This document shows, piece by piece, positions 34,269-45,001 of a stretch of 64,000 nucleotides of DNA. The DNA comes from Methylocystis sp. Lineage in GTDB: Bacteria > Pseudomonadota > Alphaproteobacteria > Rhizobiales > Beijerinckiaceae. A program made the position numbers and the translations under genes. The first letter of the stretch is position 1. Each line of letters opens with the position of its first letter. Location: NCBI GenBank assembly GCA_022843405.1, contig JALHNQ010000001.1:61447-125446 (forward strand). Direction: 5' to 3'. The notes below the pieces were generated by a model. That model did no database searches. It was not told the origin of the DNA and saw only the letters and a program-made list of their open reading frames with translations.

Positions 34269-34315
34269 GCTGACGTTGTTACCGTCGAACGCGCCAAGTC
34301 ATAAAGGATGCGGAA

Positions 34316-35887
34316 ATGTCTCTGGAAATTGATGTCGCGCCTTCTCGCCTGTCAGCGATCAAAGACGATGTCTTCGCCTCCGTCGTCGTGCTGCTCGTCG
34401 CGCTGCCGCTGTCGATGGGTCTCGCGCTCGTCGCCGGTTTCCCTTTCGAAAACGCCGCCGCCGTCGGCCTCATCAGCGGCGTCATCGGCGGCGTTGTCGT
34501 CGGGCTGCTCTCCGGCTGTCCGCTTCAGGTTAGCGGCGCAGCGAATGGCGCAGCTGTCATGGCCGCCGTATTCATCAAGGATCTCGGCTTCGAAGTCTTC
34601 GGACTCATCGTGATGATGTCCGGCATCATTCAAATCGCAGCCGGCGCCCTGCGTTTCGGGCCGGTGTTTCGAGCAGTCTCGCCGGCGCTGATTCAGGGCA
34701 TGCTCGCTGGCATCGGCCTGCTGATTTTCGCCTCGCAGTTTCATGTCATGGTCGACGACACGCCGCCCGGGACGGGACGGGAATTCGGCGGAGTCATCAA
34801 TCTCTGGTCGCTGCCGCTGGCGATCTGGAAGGGCGTCACCATGGAGGCGCACCAAGCTGCGGCCCTTATCGGATTGCTGACGGTCGCCATCATTCTCTCC
34901 TGGCGTCGCTTTGCGCCACGATGGCTGGCATTTCTGCCCGCGCCGTTGATCGGCGTGGGTTTGGCGACAGCGGTCGCGTCGTTCCTCGCGCTCGACATCA
35001 AATTTGTGCCGGCGCCCGACGATCTTCTCGCTGCGGTGAGTTTGCCCACGACGCACACGCTCGGCCGAATCGGAGAGGGCGCGCTGTGGGCGGCGGCGTT
35101 GTCGCTCGCCTTCGTTTCAGGCGCGGAATCGCTTCTGACGGCGACAGCCGTCGACGCGATGCAGCGCCGCACGCCGCGAACGCGTTACAACAAGGAGCTT
35201 GTCGCGCAGGGCGTCGGCAACTTCCTTTGCGGGATGCTGGGCGTGCTGCCAGTGTCGGGCGTCATCGTGCGCAGCTCGGCCAATGTCACGGCGGGAGCGC
35301 GGACGAGACTCTCCACGATACTGCACGGCGTGTGGATCCTTCTATTCATCACCCTCGCGCCGGACGTGCTGCGCATCATCCCTGTGGCGAGTCTCGCCGC
35401 AGTTCTCGTCTATGCGGGGCTCAATCTCGTCAATCTGAGCTTTGCGCGCTTTCTCTGGGGTCAGGACCGTATCGAAACCGGCATCTACGCGGCGACGTTG
35501 GCGACGGTGATCGCGACCGACGTGTTGACAGGCATTGCGGTTGGCGTCGGTCTCGCGGTCGCGCGTCTGCTCTACACCTTCTCGCATCTCAACATCCGCA
35601 CCGAGCAGATCAACGGTATGACGGTGGTCCATCTTGAAGGCGCCGCGACCTTTATCCGGCTGCCCCAGCTCGCCGCCGTCTTCGAGACGCTGCCGCCGGG
35701 GGCGCGGGTGCATGTGCATCTCAACGAGCTGACCTATATCGACCACGCCTGTCTCGATCTGCTGGCCAGCTGGGACGAGCAGCTTCGAACTGATGGCGGC
35801 GAAATGGCGCTCGATTGGGACGCGCTGCACGGCCTGTTCCAGGAACGCGCGCGGGCGGCGGCGCCATCGTCGGCCGCTGCGGCCTGA
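34316..35887 (+). CDS. SulP-family inorganic anion (bicarbonate/sulfate) transporter
   Basis: A 523-residue inner-membrane anion transporter with the SulP pattern: DVFASVVVLLVALPLSMGLAL at the start, GLLSGCPLQVSGAANGAAVM (the SLC26-type anion-binding turn), and a long hydrophobic core. A C-terminal STAS domain (about residues 425-515) contains VHVHLNELTYIDHACLDLL. Its coupling to carbonic anhydrase suggests bicarbonate uptake, as with BicA-like SulPs; sulfate cannot be excluded. Confidence 0.93.
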   Translation: MSLEIDVAPSRLSAIKDDVFASVVVLLVALPLSMGLALVAGFPFENAAAVGLISGVIGGVVVGLLSGCPLQVSGAANGAAVMAAVFIKDLGFEVFGLIVMMSGIIQIAAGALRFGPVFRAVSPALIQGMLAGIGLLIFASQFHVMVDDTPPGTGREFGGVINLWSLPLAIWKGVTMEAHQAAALIGLLTVAIILSWRRFAPRWLAFLPAPLIGVGLATAVASFLALDIKFVPAPDDLLAAVSLPTTHTLGRIGEGALWAAALSLAFVSGAESLLTATAVDAMQRRTPRTRYNKELVAQGVGNFLCGMLGVLPVSGVIVRSSANVTAGARTRLSTILHGVWILLFITLAPDVLRIIPVASLAAVLVYAGLNLVNLSFARFLWGQDRIETGIYAATLATVIATDVLTGIAVGVGLAVARLLYTFSHLNIRTEQINGMTVVHLEGAATFIRLPQLAAVFETLPPGARVHVHLNELTYIDHACLDLLASWDEQLRTDGGEMALDWDALHGLFQERARAAAPSSAAAA

Positions 35888-35980
35888 CTGGCCGCCCCGA
35901 AAGGCGCGGCCTGCGGCGTTTGACGAATCCAGCGCGAGCCGCTTCAATGGGCGCGGAACTTGGTTTCCGCGGAGACGGCC

Positions 35981-36724
35981 GTGCCGGAGGAGACGACTCT
36001 CAGAGCGAAGCGGGCTGCCCTTTACGGAGCGGTTCTGCTGGGGACTCTTGCGACCGCAGTCCCTGCAGCGGCTGTCGATGAAGATTTCCGGATTTGGGAA
36101 AACGTCACCGCTGTAGCAAAACTCGGCTCGATTAATTCAAGTCTTGAAAAATGGCGGCTGTGGCTCGAAAGCCAGGGGCGGTTTCGCGACGACGGCGCGA
36201 TCGCCGATCTGGCGGTGGGACGCGCCGGCGTCGGCTATGCGCTGTCAGATAACGCCAGCGTTTGGCTCGGTTACGCGCATATCGCAGTCTTTCCGGAAGC
36301 CGCCAAAACGCAGCACGAAAATCGGATTTGGCAGCAAGTTCTGCTGACTGATAAAGCGACGTTCGGCGATCTGACGAGCCGCACGCGCCTGGAGCAACGC
36401 TTTAACCAGAACGTGACCCCCGTCGACTGGCGCCTGCGCCAGCTTGTGCGCTTTTCGCATCCACTTTGGGAGAATGCGCCTCTGAGCCTTGTGATCTGGG
36501 ACGAGGTGTTCGTGCGGCTGAATTCGACGACCCCGTCAACGCGATTCGGCTTCGATCAAAATCGCGGCTTCGCCGGCCTCGGCTACGCATTCAGCGAGAA
36601 GGCGCGGGTGGAAATCGGCTACATGAACCAACTGATCCAGTCGCGCGTCGTGTCGCGGCGCGAACAGAGGTTCGATCACCGGATCAATCATATCCTCTCG
36701 GTGAGTTTGTTTCTGAATTTGTAA
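35981..36724 (+). CDS. DUF2490 family, probable outer-membrane protein
   Basis: About 247 residues with a signal peptide (YGAVLLGTLATAVPAAA) and amphipathic beta-strand repeats: RLWLESQGRF, GRAGVGYALSDNASVWLGYAH, TRLEQRF, LRQLVRFS, ending in SVSLFLNL. This is the DUF2490 pattern of a small outer-membrane barrel. GTG 35981 has a GGAG site 6 bases upstream; TTG 35960 is an alternative start. It follows the SulP gene by 93 bases, probably the last gene of the group. Confidence 0.85.
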   Translation: MPEETTLRAKRAALYGAVLLGTLATAVPAAAVDEDFRIWENVTAVAKLGSINSSLEKWRLWLESQGRFRDDGAIADLAVGRAGVGYALSDNASVWLGYAHIAVFPEAAKTQHENRIWQQVLLTDKATFGDLTSRTRLEQRFNQNVTPVDWRLRQLVRFSHPLWENAPLSLVIWDEVFVRLNSTTPSTRFGFDQNRGFAGLGYAFSEKARVEIGYMNQLIQSRVVSRREQRFDHRINHILSVSLFLNL

Positions 36725-36729
36725 GTTCG

Positions 36730-37128
36730 CTATCGGCCATGCGTGGCAGACTTCTCAGCTTCGAACGAAGCGATAAGTCTTCTGTCCAAACTTATTAGAT
36801 CAAGACCCCGCGATAATGCAAGCCATGCATATGAGGCGTCGTAGATGGTCAAGTTCCGGCGCTGGGCAAGCGCCAATGCCTCACGAAATCCAACCTCGGC
36901 AAATTGGATTTTGAGGCGCAGAAAGATGTCGTAGGCCTCAAAGCAGTCATCAGCTTCTTCAGGATAGCGGCGCGCTTTTGTCAGCGCGACGTTTCCAATT
37001 TCGTAACACAGCAAGCTTGGCGCGACGACAACAGAACTCGCCCATGAATCGGCAAGGACGTCGCCTTCCGGTTCTCTGAACAGGACAGCGGCGAAAGCGG
37101 AGGCGTCAACGACGATCGAGGAGGGCAC
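36730..37128 (-). CDS. PIN-domain toxin, VapC type
   Basis: A 132-residue PIN ribonuclease toxin. Conserved acidic residues are seen in VVDASAFAAVLF (Asp8), YEIGNVAL and YDASYAWLAL, and the C-terminal LDLISLDRRL carries the last aspartate. The start is GTG 37128, inside the end of the antitoxin gene (23-base overlap, different frame). It is the second such pair in the window and of a different subtype from the one at 1.7 kb. Confidence 0.88.
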   Translation of the reverse strand: MPSSIVVDASAFAAVLFREPEGDVLADSWASSVVVAPSLLCYEIGNVALTKARRYPEEADDCFEAYDIFLRLKIQFAEVGFREALALAQRRNLTIYDASYAWLALSRGLDLISLDRRLIASFEAEKSATHGR

Positions 37129-37363
37129 GCATTCGCTCGTCGCGCATCTGCCTGACCATTTCGGCCGACTCGCTGCGCGCGCTCAGTTTCAGCCCCCGGA
37201 CGCTATTCCGTATGTCGGCCAGCGTCGCGTAGGGCTCCTCGGCGGCCGCCGTCACGATCGCCATCAACTCGCCCTGGAGGCTGCGGTGATTGCGCGCGGC
37301 GCGCGCCTTCAGCCTGACGACGACATCGTCAGGCGCATTCTTTATGGAGAGATTGACGGGCAT
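37106..37363 (-). CDS. FitA-like ribbon-helix-helix antitoxin
   Basis: An 85-residue antitoxin starting at ATG 37363. MPVNLSIKNAPDDVVVRLKA and ARNHRSLQGELMAIV form the ribbon-helix-helix DNA-binding part; the C-terminal half (SAEMVRQMRDERM) would mask the toxin. It overlaps the toxin gene. A perfect 10-bp inverted repeat lies directly upstream. Confidence 0.85.
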   Translation of the reverse strand: MPVNLSIKNAPDDVVVRLKARAARNHRSLQGELMAIVTAAAEEPYATLADIRNSVRGLKLSARSESAEMVRQMRDERMRALLDRR

Positions 37364-37370
37364 TCTGGCT

Positions 37371-37401
37371 CCAAAATGGAGACGAAACACATCCATTTTG
37401 G
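37371..37401. promoter_or_regulatory. Perfect inverted-repeat operator of the second toxin-antitoxin pair
   Basis: CCAAAATGGA (37371-37380) and TCCATTTTGG (37392-37401) are exact reverse complements separated by 11 bases, beginning 8 bases upstream of the antitoxin start. Autoregulation by the antitoxin/toxin complex is the expected role. Confidence 0.75.
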
Positions 37402-37442
37402 TAGCATATGGCGCTCAAAACAAGAAGCGCAAATTCTCGCTC

Positions 37443-39453
<2,011 letters not shown>

Positions 39454-39530
39454 CGCGCCCCGCTGCCCCAATCCCCTCAAGCATACTGGCGCCGCAGACC
39501 ACGAATTCGTGCGGCGCCCGCTTCCTGCAT

Positions 39531-40166
39531 TTAGCGCTTCGCGTCGCTTTCTTCGTCAGGCCGCTTCTCCTGGACGGCGTCGACAATTCCGAAAGCCTTC
39601 GCTTCCTCCGCCGACATGAAATGATCTCGGTCGAGCGTGCGCTCGATCGTGTCGTAATCCTTGCCCGTATGACGGACATAAATGTCATTGAGCCGCTTCT
39701 TCACTTTCAGAATGTCTTCGGCATGGCGCTGAATGTCCGACGCCTGTCCCTGGAAGCCGCCGGACGGCTGGTGCAGCATCACGCGCGCGTTGGGGAGAGC
39801 ATAGCGCAGACCGTCGGCGCCTGCGGTTAGCAGAAGCGAGCCCATGGACGCCGCCTGGCCGACGCAGAGCGTCGACACTTTCGGCTTGATGAACTGCATC
39901 GTGTCGTAAATGGCGAGGCCTGACGTCACCACGCCGCCCGGCGAGTTGATATAGAGCGAGATTTCCTTCTTCGGGTTCTCCGACTCTAGAAACAACAGCT
40001 GCGCGATGATGACCGACGCCATATGGTCTTCGATCGGTCCGGTGATGAAGATGATGCGCTCGCGCAATAGGCGCGAATAGATGTCGAAGCCGCGCTCGCC
40101 GCGAGACGTGTTTTCGATCACCTGCGGAATGAGATATTGGCTGTAGTTTTCGATTGGATCGCGCAT
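39531..40166 (-). CDS. clpP: ATP-dependent Clp protease proteolytic subunit
   Basis: The ClpP serine protease, the tetradecameric chamber used by ClpA/ClpX. The 211-residue protein has the triad Ser107 (GQAASMGS), His132 (MLHQPSGG) and Asp181 (LDRDHFM). The N-terminus ([19 protein letters not shown]) is canonical. It follows tig on the same strand, as usual, but clpX does not follow; the next gene downstream is the carboxylase subunit. Confidence 0.97.
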   Translation of the reverse strand: MRDPIENYSQYLIPQVIENTSRGERGFDIYSRLLRERIIFITGPIEDHMASVIIAQLLFLESENPKKEISLYINSPGGVVTSGLAIYDTMQFIKPKVSTLCVGQAASMGSLLLTAGADGLRYALPNARVMLHQPSGGFQGQASDIQRHAEDILKVKKRLNDIYVRHTGKDYDTIERTLDRDHFMSAEEAKAFGIVDAVQEKRPDEESDAKR

Positions 40167-40328
40167 CGGGTATCGCCTCTGTGGTCCGGCGTCGGCTAAC
40201 GCGGCCTCCGCGGGGAAGTCTTGGGCCCGTCATATATCCGCGCCCGCGCCGAACGCAAAGATCACATTACGTCTCGGAGCCGCAGGATTGCCCCGCGACC
40301 CGCCGCCTGCGACGAGCGGCGGCCGAAT

Positions 40329-41675
40329 CTATTCCTCGTCTTCCTTGAACAGCGCTTCACGGGAGACGGTCTTGTCGGCGATCTTGATCAGCTTGGCGAG
40401 ATGATCGACGACGCGCTCCTCGTAGATTGGGGCGCGCAACTGGGCGAGAGCCTGTTCATTGTTGCGGTAATAGTCCCAGACCGCCTTCTCCTGGCCAGGA
40501 AACATGCGCACCCGCTCGACGAGCGCGTCGGTCAGATCCTTCTCGTCAACCGTCACGCCGGCGCTCTTGCCGATCTCGGCCAGAACCAGCCCCAACCGCA
40601 CGCGTCGTTCGGCGATTTTGCGGAACTCGGCTCTGGTCTCTTCCTCGGTCTTGCCTTCTTCCGCGACGGGTTGGCCCGCCTGCTGGCTTTCCTGCTCGTG
40701 CTGGCGCCAGATATTGGCGAATTCCTGCTCGACGAGGCTCTCGGGCAGATCGAAGGAATAGCGGCTGTCGAGCGCGTCGAGGAGCGCGCGCTTCATCTTG
40801 CCGCGCGAGGCCTTGTCGAAGTCGGCTTCGAGGTTGCCGCGAACGGCGGTCTTCATCGCATCAAACGACTCGAAGCCGTATTTCTTGGCGAGTTCCTCGT
40901 CGAGCCCCAGCGTCTTGGGCGCCGAGACGGACTTGACCGTCACATCGAATTCGGCGTCCTTCCCGGCGAGCGATTTGGCGGCGTAGTCATCCGGGAAGCG
41001 GACCTTGACGAGGCGCTGCTCGCCGGCGGCGGCGCCCTCGAGCTGCGCTTCGAAGCCGGGAATGAAGGCGCCTGCGCCCAGCAGCAGATCGACATCGCCG
41101 CCCGAGCCGCCTTCGAAAGGCTCGCCGTCAAGCTTGCCGGTGAAATCGATCGTGACCTTGTCGCCCGTCTCGGCCTTTGCGCCTTCCGGCTTCGCTTCGA
41201 ACTCCTGGGCGCGCTCGGCGAGAGACTGTAGCGCCTTCTCGATGTCCTCTTCCGCCACTTCCGCTACAGGGCGCTCTACGGAAATGTCGTCGAAGGCGCC
41301 GATATCGAACTTGGGCAGCGTTTCGAAAGTGACGACGTAGGAAAAATCGCCCTCGGCCGCGAGCGCGCGCTCGACTTCCTCCTGCCCGCCGGGGAAATCG
41401 ACCTTCGGCTCGAACGCTATGCGCAGCTCATTGTCCGCGACGATCTTGCGGTTGGCGTCGTTGACCGCCTCCTGCAACACGTCGCCCATGATGCTCTTTC
41501 CATAGAGCTTCTTGAGATGGCCGATCGGCGCTTTTCCTGGCCGGAACCCCTTGATCTGACTCTTCGCCTGAAGCTCGGCGAGCTGCGCGGCGAGCTTGGC
41601 GGCGAGTTCGCCGGCCGGCAGAACCACCTTGTATTCCTGCTTCAAACCCTGCGAGGAGGTCTGAGTTACCTGCAT
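40329..41675 (-). CDS. tig: Trigger factor, ribosome-associated chaperone
   Basis: Binds nascent chains at the ribosome exit tunnel. The 448-residue protein has the N-terminal ribosome-binding domain with the GFRPGKAP signature (residues 43-50), an FKBP-type prolyl isomerase domain (about 155-245; GDKVTIDFTGKLDGEPFEGG), and the C-terminal helical chaperone arms. It is upstream of clpP with a gap of 162 bases, so it may be separately transcribed. Confidence 0.97.
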   Translation of the reverse strand: MQVTQTSSQGLKQEYKVVLPAGELAAKLAAQLAELQAKSQIKGFRPGKAPIGHLKKLYGKSIMGDVLQEAVNDANRKIVADNELRIAFEPKVDFPGGQEEVERALAAEGDFSYVVTFETLPKFDIGAFDDISVERPVAEVAEEDIEKALQSLAERAQEFEAKPEGAKAETGDKVTIDFTGKLDGEPFEGGSGGDVDLLLGAGAFIPGFEAQLEGAAAGEQRLVKVRFPDDYAAKSLAGKDAEFDVTVKSVSAPKTLGLDEELAKKYGFESFDAMKTAVRGNLEADFDKASRGKMKRALLDALDSRYSFDLPESLVEQEFANIWRQHEQESQQAGQPVAEEGKTEEETRAEFRKIAERRVRLGLVLAEIGKSAGVTVDEKDLTDALVERVRMFPGQEKAVWDYYRNNEQALAQLRAPIYEERVVDHLAKLIKIADKTVSREALFKEDEE

Positions 41676-41749
41676 CTCGATCGCCTTCTAATAACTGCTG
41701 CGTCGTCGGCGCGCGACGACGCGTGTGCGACTGCCACGGGAGGCGGCGC

Positions 41750-41834
41750 TGGTGCGGGCGGAGGGAGTCGAACCCCCACGACTTTCGTCACCGGAACCTA
41801 AATCCGGCGCGTCTACCAGTTCCGCCACGCCCGC
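41750..41834 (-). tRNA. tRNA-Leu (UAG)
   Basis: Read on the minus strand: acceptor GCGGGCG pairs with CGCCCGC, the anticodon stem CCGGA/TCCGG holds the loop TTTAGGT (anticodon TAG), there is a long variable arm (TGACGAAAGTCG) as in class II tRNAs, and a GGGGGTTCGACTCCC T-arm. Discriminator A and the CCA end are encoded. Confidence 0.96.
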
Positions 41835-42044
41835 GATCGGCGGGAAGGCCGCCTTAATCCCTGCCCACGAATTGGGATCCCTCGAGGCGAAGCCGAGCAA
41901 TCGACTTCCACTCAAACGATCCTGAACCCTAAAAAGGGCGCATCCCTGCGCGCTTGGACGCGGCGTCGACGCGCGCCAAGCGCGAGCGCGACTCGCCGGG
42001 CGACGCTCTATAGCATGGACGCGGCGCGACGCCAGCGCCGCCGG

Positions 42045-42362
42045 CTACTGTGGCGCCACTTGGTGATCGGCGCCGTTTTGCCCGCGGATCAGCGTGATCA
42101 GCTTTTCGCGCCCTTGCGGGTCGCGCCATTTGGCGTTGCAGAGCGTCGGACCGCATACGACTTCCGGAAATTTATACAGGGCCTTGCCCCCGGCGGTTTT
42201 CAAGCCATAGCCGACGTTCGGCCTCCAGCCGCCGGCGATCAGCGACTGGCGATAATCGGAATAGGCTTGCGAAGCCTGTCCCGAGGCGGCGGACGGCAGA
42301 AAACAGGCGGCGGCGCAGAACCCGAAAATGGCGGCGGTCAACTTGCTGCGTGGCGCGGTCAT
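42045..42362 (-). CDS. Small secreted protein of unknown function
   Basis: A 105-residue protein with a clear signal peptide (AAIFGFCAAACFLPSAASG) and a compact mature part carrying VVCGPTLCNAKWRDPQGR, a Cys pair probably forming a disulfide. No family is recognised. It is divergent from the multicopper-oxidase-like gene with 112 bases between them, which may share a promoter region. Confidence 0.65.
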   Translation of the reverse strand: MTAPRSKLTAAIFGFCAAACFLPSAASGQASQAYSDYRQSLIAGGWRPNVGYGLKTAGGKALYKFPEVVCGPTLCNAKWRDPQGREKLITLIRGQNGADHQVAPQ

Positions 42363-42474
42363 GTCTTGGCTCTCCTTGCGCTTTTGGCGGTTCTAGCGCT
42401 CTCCTAACCGCGCGTGAAGCGTCGAGCTTTCAGACGTTGCCCTGGCGGCTCGCCTGCGCCATAGCTAGCGCGCC

Positions 42475-43824
42475 ATGACGAAGCCTCTCTCCCGCCGCGC
42501 CATGCTGTCCGGCGTCGCCGCCAGCCTGACCACATTGCCGGCGCTGGCGCAGGCGCCTGCGGGCCTGCGCACGCTTGAAGCGCGGCCGGGGAAGGCGTCT
42601 CTGTCCGGCGCCCGCGAAACCGGCATTCTTGGTTTCGACGGGACCACGCCGGGACCTGTTCTGCGTTATAAGCAGGGCGACGAACTCGCCGTGCGTTTCG
42701 TCAACCGGCTGGACCGGCCGGCGACGATTCACTGGCATGGCCTGCGCGGCGACAATGCGATGGAGGGCGTCGCGCCGCTGACGCAGGCGCCGATCGCCCC
42801 AGGCGCATCCTTCGATTATCGCCGCAAGCTCGCCGATCCCGGCCTGTTTTGCTATCGGCCGAGCGTCTATGGCGTGACGCCGGAGCTTGTCGGCCGCGGC
42901 CTCAAGGGACTGCTCCTCGTCGATGAGCCGACGCCGCTCCAGGCCGACGCGGACCTGCTGCTCGTTCTCGACGACTGGCTGCTCGACGACGCCGGCCAGG
43001 TGATCGGCGGCTTCGACGACCCGGCGGCGGCGCGCGGCGCTGGCAGGATCGGCTCCCTGCTCAGCGTCAACGGCCAGGCGGCGCCGGCGGCGCAAAGCTT
43101 CGCGCCGGGCGCCAGGGTGCGGCTGCGGCTCGCCAATCTCAGCAACGCGCGGATCATGGTTCTATCCCTGACGGGCGCCCAACCTTTCGTCATCGCCATC
43201 GACAGCCAGCCTTGCGAAGCCTTCGAGCCGATCAAGCGGAGCATTCCCGTCGCGCCGGGCGCGCGCTTCGAGCTGATGTTCGACATGCCGGAGACCGAAG
43301 GCGCCAAGGCCAGTTTGACGCTGCGCGGGCCGAATGGCGAGGATCGCGATCTTCTCATCGCGCAAGCCAAAGGCGAAAAGGCCTTAAAGCGTCCGCCGAT
43401 CGCCTCGCTCCCGCAAAATCCCGAACTTCCTCCCGAGATCAAACTTGCAGGGGCGAGGAAGGTCGATCTCGTGATCGAGCCGCGCGAGGGCGGGGCCGGC
43501 CCCGCCTGGACGATCAACGGCGCGCCGACGAAAGCCTATGAAGGCCCCGCGCTCTTCAAGGTCGCCCGCGGAAGCCCGGTCACGCTGGGATTTGTCAACA
43601 GGTCGGGCGTGGCGCTCGCGATGCATGTGCACGGCCAGTGTATGCGCCTGCTGCATGATCTCGACGACGGTTGGGAGCCCTATTGGCGTAATGGCGTGAT
43701 CATTCCGCCCGGAAAGACCAAACACGCCGCCTTCGTCGCGGAATCGCCAGGAAAATGGGCGATCCATGATGATATTTTGGAACATGAAGCGGGCGGGCTG
43801 GCGACTTGGTTCGAGGTGGTTTGA
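42475..43824 (+). CDS. Multicopper-oxidase-fold protein lacking type-1 copper ligands
   Basis: A 449-residue periplasmic protein with a Tat-like signal (SRRAMLSGVAAS) and three cupredoxin domains. Motif I is intact (IHWHG, His86 and His88). Motif II, normally Y-H-x-H, reads YRPS at 127-130. Motif III keeps only HVHG (His384, His386) and lacks the preceding type-1 His. Motif IV, normally HCHxxxH, reads HDDILEH (431-437), with no Cys. Classical oxidase activity with a type-1 electron entry site is therefore unlikely. FtsP/SufI of E. coli is a precedent for a copper-free member. Confidence 0.85.
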   Translation: MTKPLSRRAMLSGVAASLTTLPALAQAPAGLRTLEARPGKASLSGARETGILGFDGTTPGPVLRYKQGDELAVRFVNRLDRPATIHWHGLRGDNAMEGVAPLTQAPIAPGASFDYRRKLADPGLFCYRPSVYGVTPELVGRGLKGLLLVDEPTPLQADADLLLVLDDWLLDDAGQVIGGFDDPAAARGAGRIGSLLSVNGQAAPAAQSFAPGARVRLRLANLSNARIMVLSLTGAQPFVIAIDSQPCEAFEPIKRSIPVAPGARFELMFDMPETEGAKASLTLRGPNGEDRDLLIAQAKGEKALKRPPIASLPQNPELPPEIKLAGARKVDLVIEPREGGAGPAWTINGAPTKAYEGPALFKVARGSPVTLGFVNRSGVALAMHVHGQCMRLLHDLDDGWEPYWRNGVIIPPGKTKHAAFVAESPGKWAIHDDILEHEAGGLATWFEVV

Positions 43825-43880
43825 CGCAGGCGCGGACCTCACCAAATAGCTCATTGAAATTGATCCTGTTTTCCGTTTAT

Positions 43881-43896
43881 TCAGACTATTGTCTGA
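43881..43896. promoter_or_regulatory. Palindrome upstream of the DSF synthase gene
   Basis: TCAGACTATTGTCTGA: perfect 6-bp arms with a 4-base centre, 170 bases before the rpfF start. It is followed by an AAGGAG sequence (43904-43909) that is not followed by an in-frame start. A dimeric regulator site is plausible; it does not match a box I know. Confidence 0.4.
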
Positions 43897-44065
43897 TCCT
43901 TCACAAGGAGAAATATTCAACCTCTGGCTGAAATCTTTGCCAAGTGCCAGTTTAAGCTCAGATGGCGAGTCTGGCGGATCACGCGGCCGCGTCGTACGGA
44001 GCGTTGCGGCTCGTAAGCGTTCCTGTGAGACCGAGGAGGGAGGCTTTGGCCCTAGATTTTTTGAG

Positions 44066-44998
44066 ATGAGCAGCGCGTCGCCCCTCAAACATCCGCCTCA
44101 AAACTTTCCTGACTGGCGCTTTGAGCACCTCGACATTGAATACCACGCTCCGACACAATCGGTGTGGATGAATTATCGCGCAGATTCGCCGCATTGTTAC
44201 ACATTGCGGATGCTGCAGGATGCGATAGAATTTCGCGACGCGCTCCGATATCTGATGAAAACGGCAGGCGCCGACTGGCCGATCCGCTATGTCGTGATGG
44301 CGTCGAAAAAGCCGAATGTGTTCAGCCTGGGCGGCGATCTTGCGACATTCGTGTCGTGCATCAGGAACAATGACCGGGAGTCGCTGCTAACCTACGCCTA
44401 TGCGTGCATCGAGGTGATGTATGCTCTCACGTCCGCCTTCGACCTTCCGGTTTTGACGCTTTCCGTCGTGAGCGGGCAGTGCATGGGCGGCGGGTTCGAA
44501 GGCGCGCTCGCCACCGACTTTGTCATCGCAGAGGAGGGGTCGCGCCTGGGAGTGCCCGAAATCGCCTTCAACACATTTCCCGGGATGGGCGCGGTGACGT
44601 TTCTGACGCGGCGCGTCGGTCCCGCCCGCACCCAGCAGATTATTTCGGCCGGTCGCGTCTATTCGGCCCGCGAGCTTTTCGATCTCGACATTGTCGACGT
44701 CGTCGCGCCGCAGGGCGGGGCGCTCAAGACCGCACTCGAATGGATGCACGATCCGGACGGTTCGAAATTCCAGCGGCGCCGAGCGCTCGTCAAGCATCGA
44801 AAGCACTGTTTTCCCATCCGCAAGGAGGAATTGCTGCGCGTCGTCGAGCTTTGGACGGATTGCTCGCTCGCCATCTCCAAACAGGACTTGCGCTATATGG
44901 AGCGGCTCGTCTCGGCGCAGTCGCGCCTCTCCGGCGATGGACCGCCGGTTGACAAGGACGACGCTACGAAAAATCCTCCGTCTTCTGAGGAGGATTAG
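44066..44998 (+). CDS. rpfF: RpfF-type DSF synthase (crotonase fold)
   Basis: Makes cis-2-unsaturated fatty acid signals (DSF family) from acyl-ACP by combined dehydration and thioester cleavage. The 310-residue protein follows Xanthomonas RpfF closely as I recall it: NVFSLGGDLATF, GGGFEGAL, IAEEGSRLGVPE, FPGMGA, and the C-terminal ELWTD ... RYMERLVSAQSRLSG. The two catalytic glutamates correspond to Glu145 and Glu165, with the same 20-residue spacing as Glu141/Glu161 of RpfF. ATG 44066 is chosen; the frame is open to 43889 but the extra 59 residues have no counterpart. The stop is 3 bases before the GGDEF-EAL gene. The acyl product is not predictable. Confidence 0.85.
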   Translation: MSSASPLKHPPQNFPDWRFEHLDIEYHAPTQSVWMNYRADSPHCYTLRMLQDAIEFRDALRYLMKTAGADWPIRYVVMASKKPNVFSLGGDLATFVSCIRNNDRESLLTYAYACIEVMYALTSAFDLPVLTLSVVSGQCMGGGFEGALATDFVIAEEGSRLGVPEIAFNTFPGMGAVTFLTRRVGPARTQQIISAGRVYSARELFDLDIVDVVAPQGGALKTALEWMHDPDGSKFQRRRALVKHRKHCFPIRKEELLRVVELWTDCSLAISKQDLRYMERLVSAQSRLSGDGPPVDKDDATKNPPSSEED

Positions 44999-45001
44999 CG
45001 C

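Noticed and set aside
43889-44065. 59-residue N-terminal extension of RpfF from TTG 43889
   Set aside because: No counterpart in RpfF proteins, and it would start within the palindrome.
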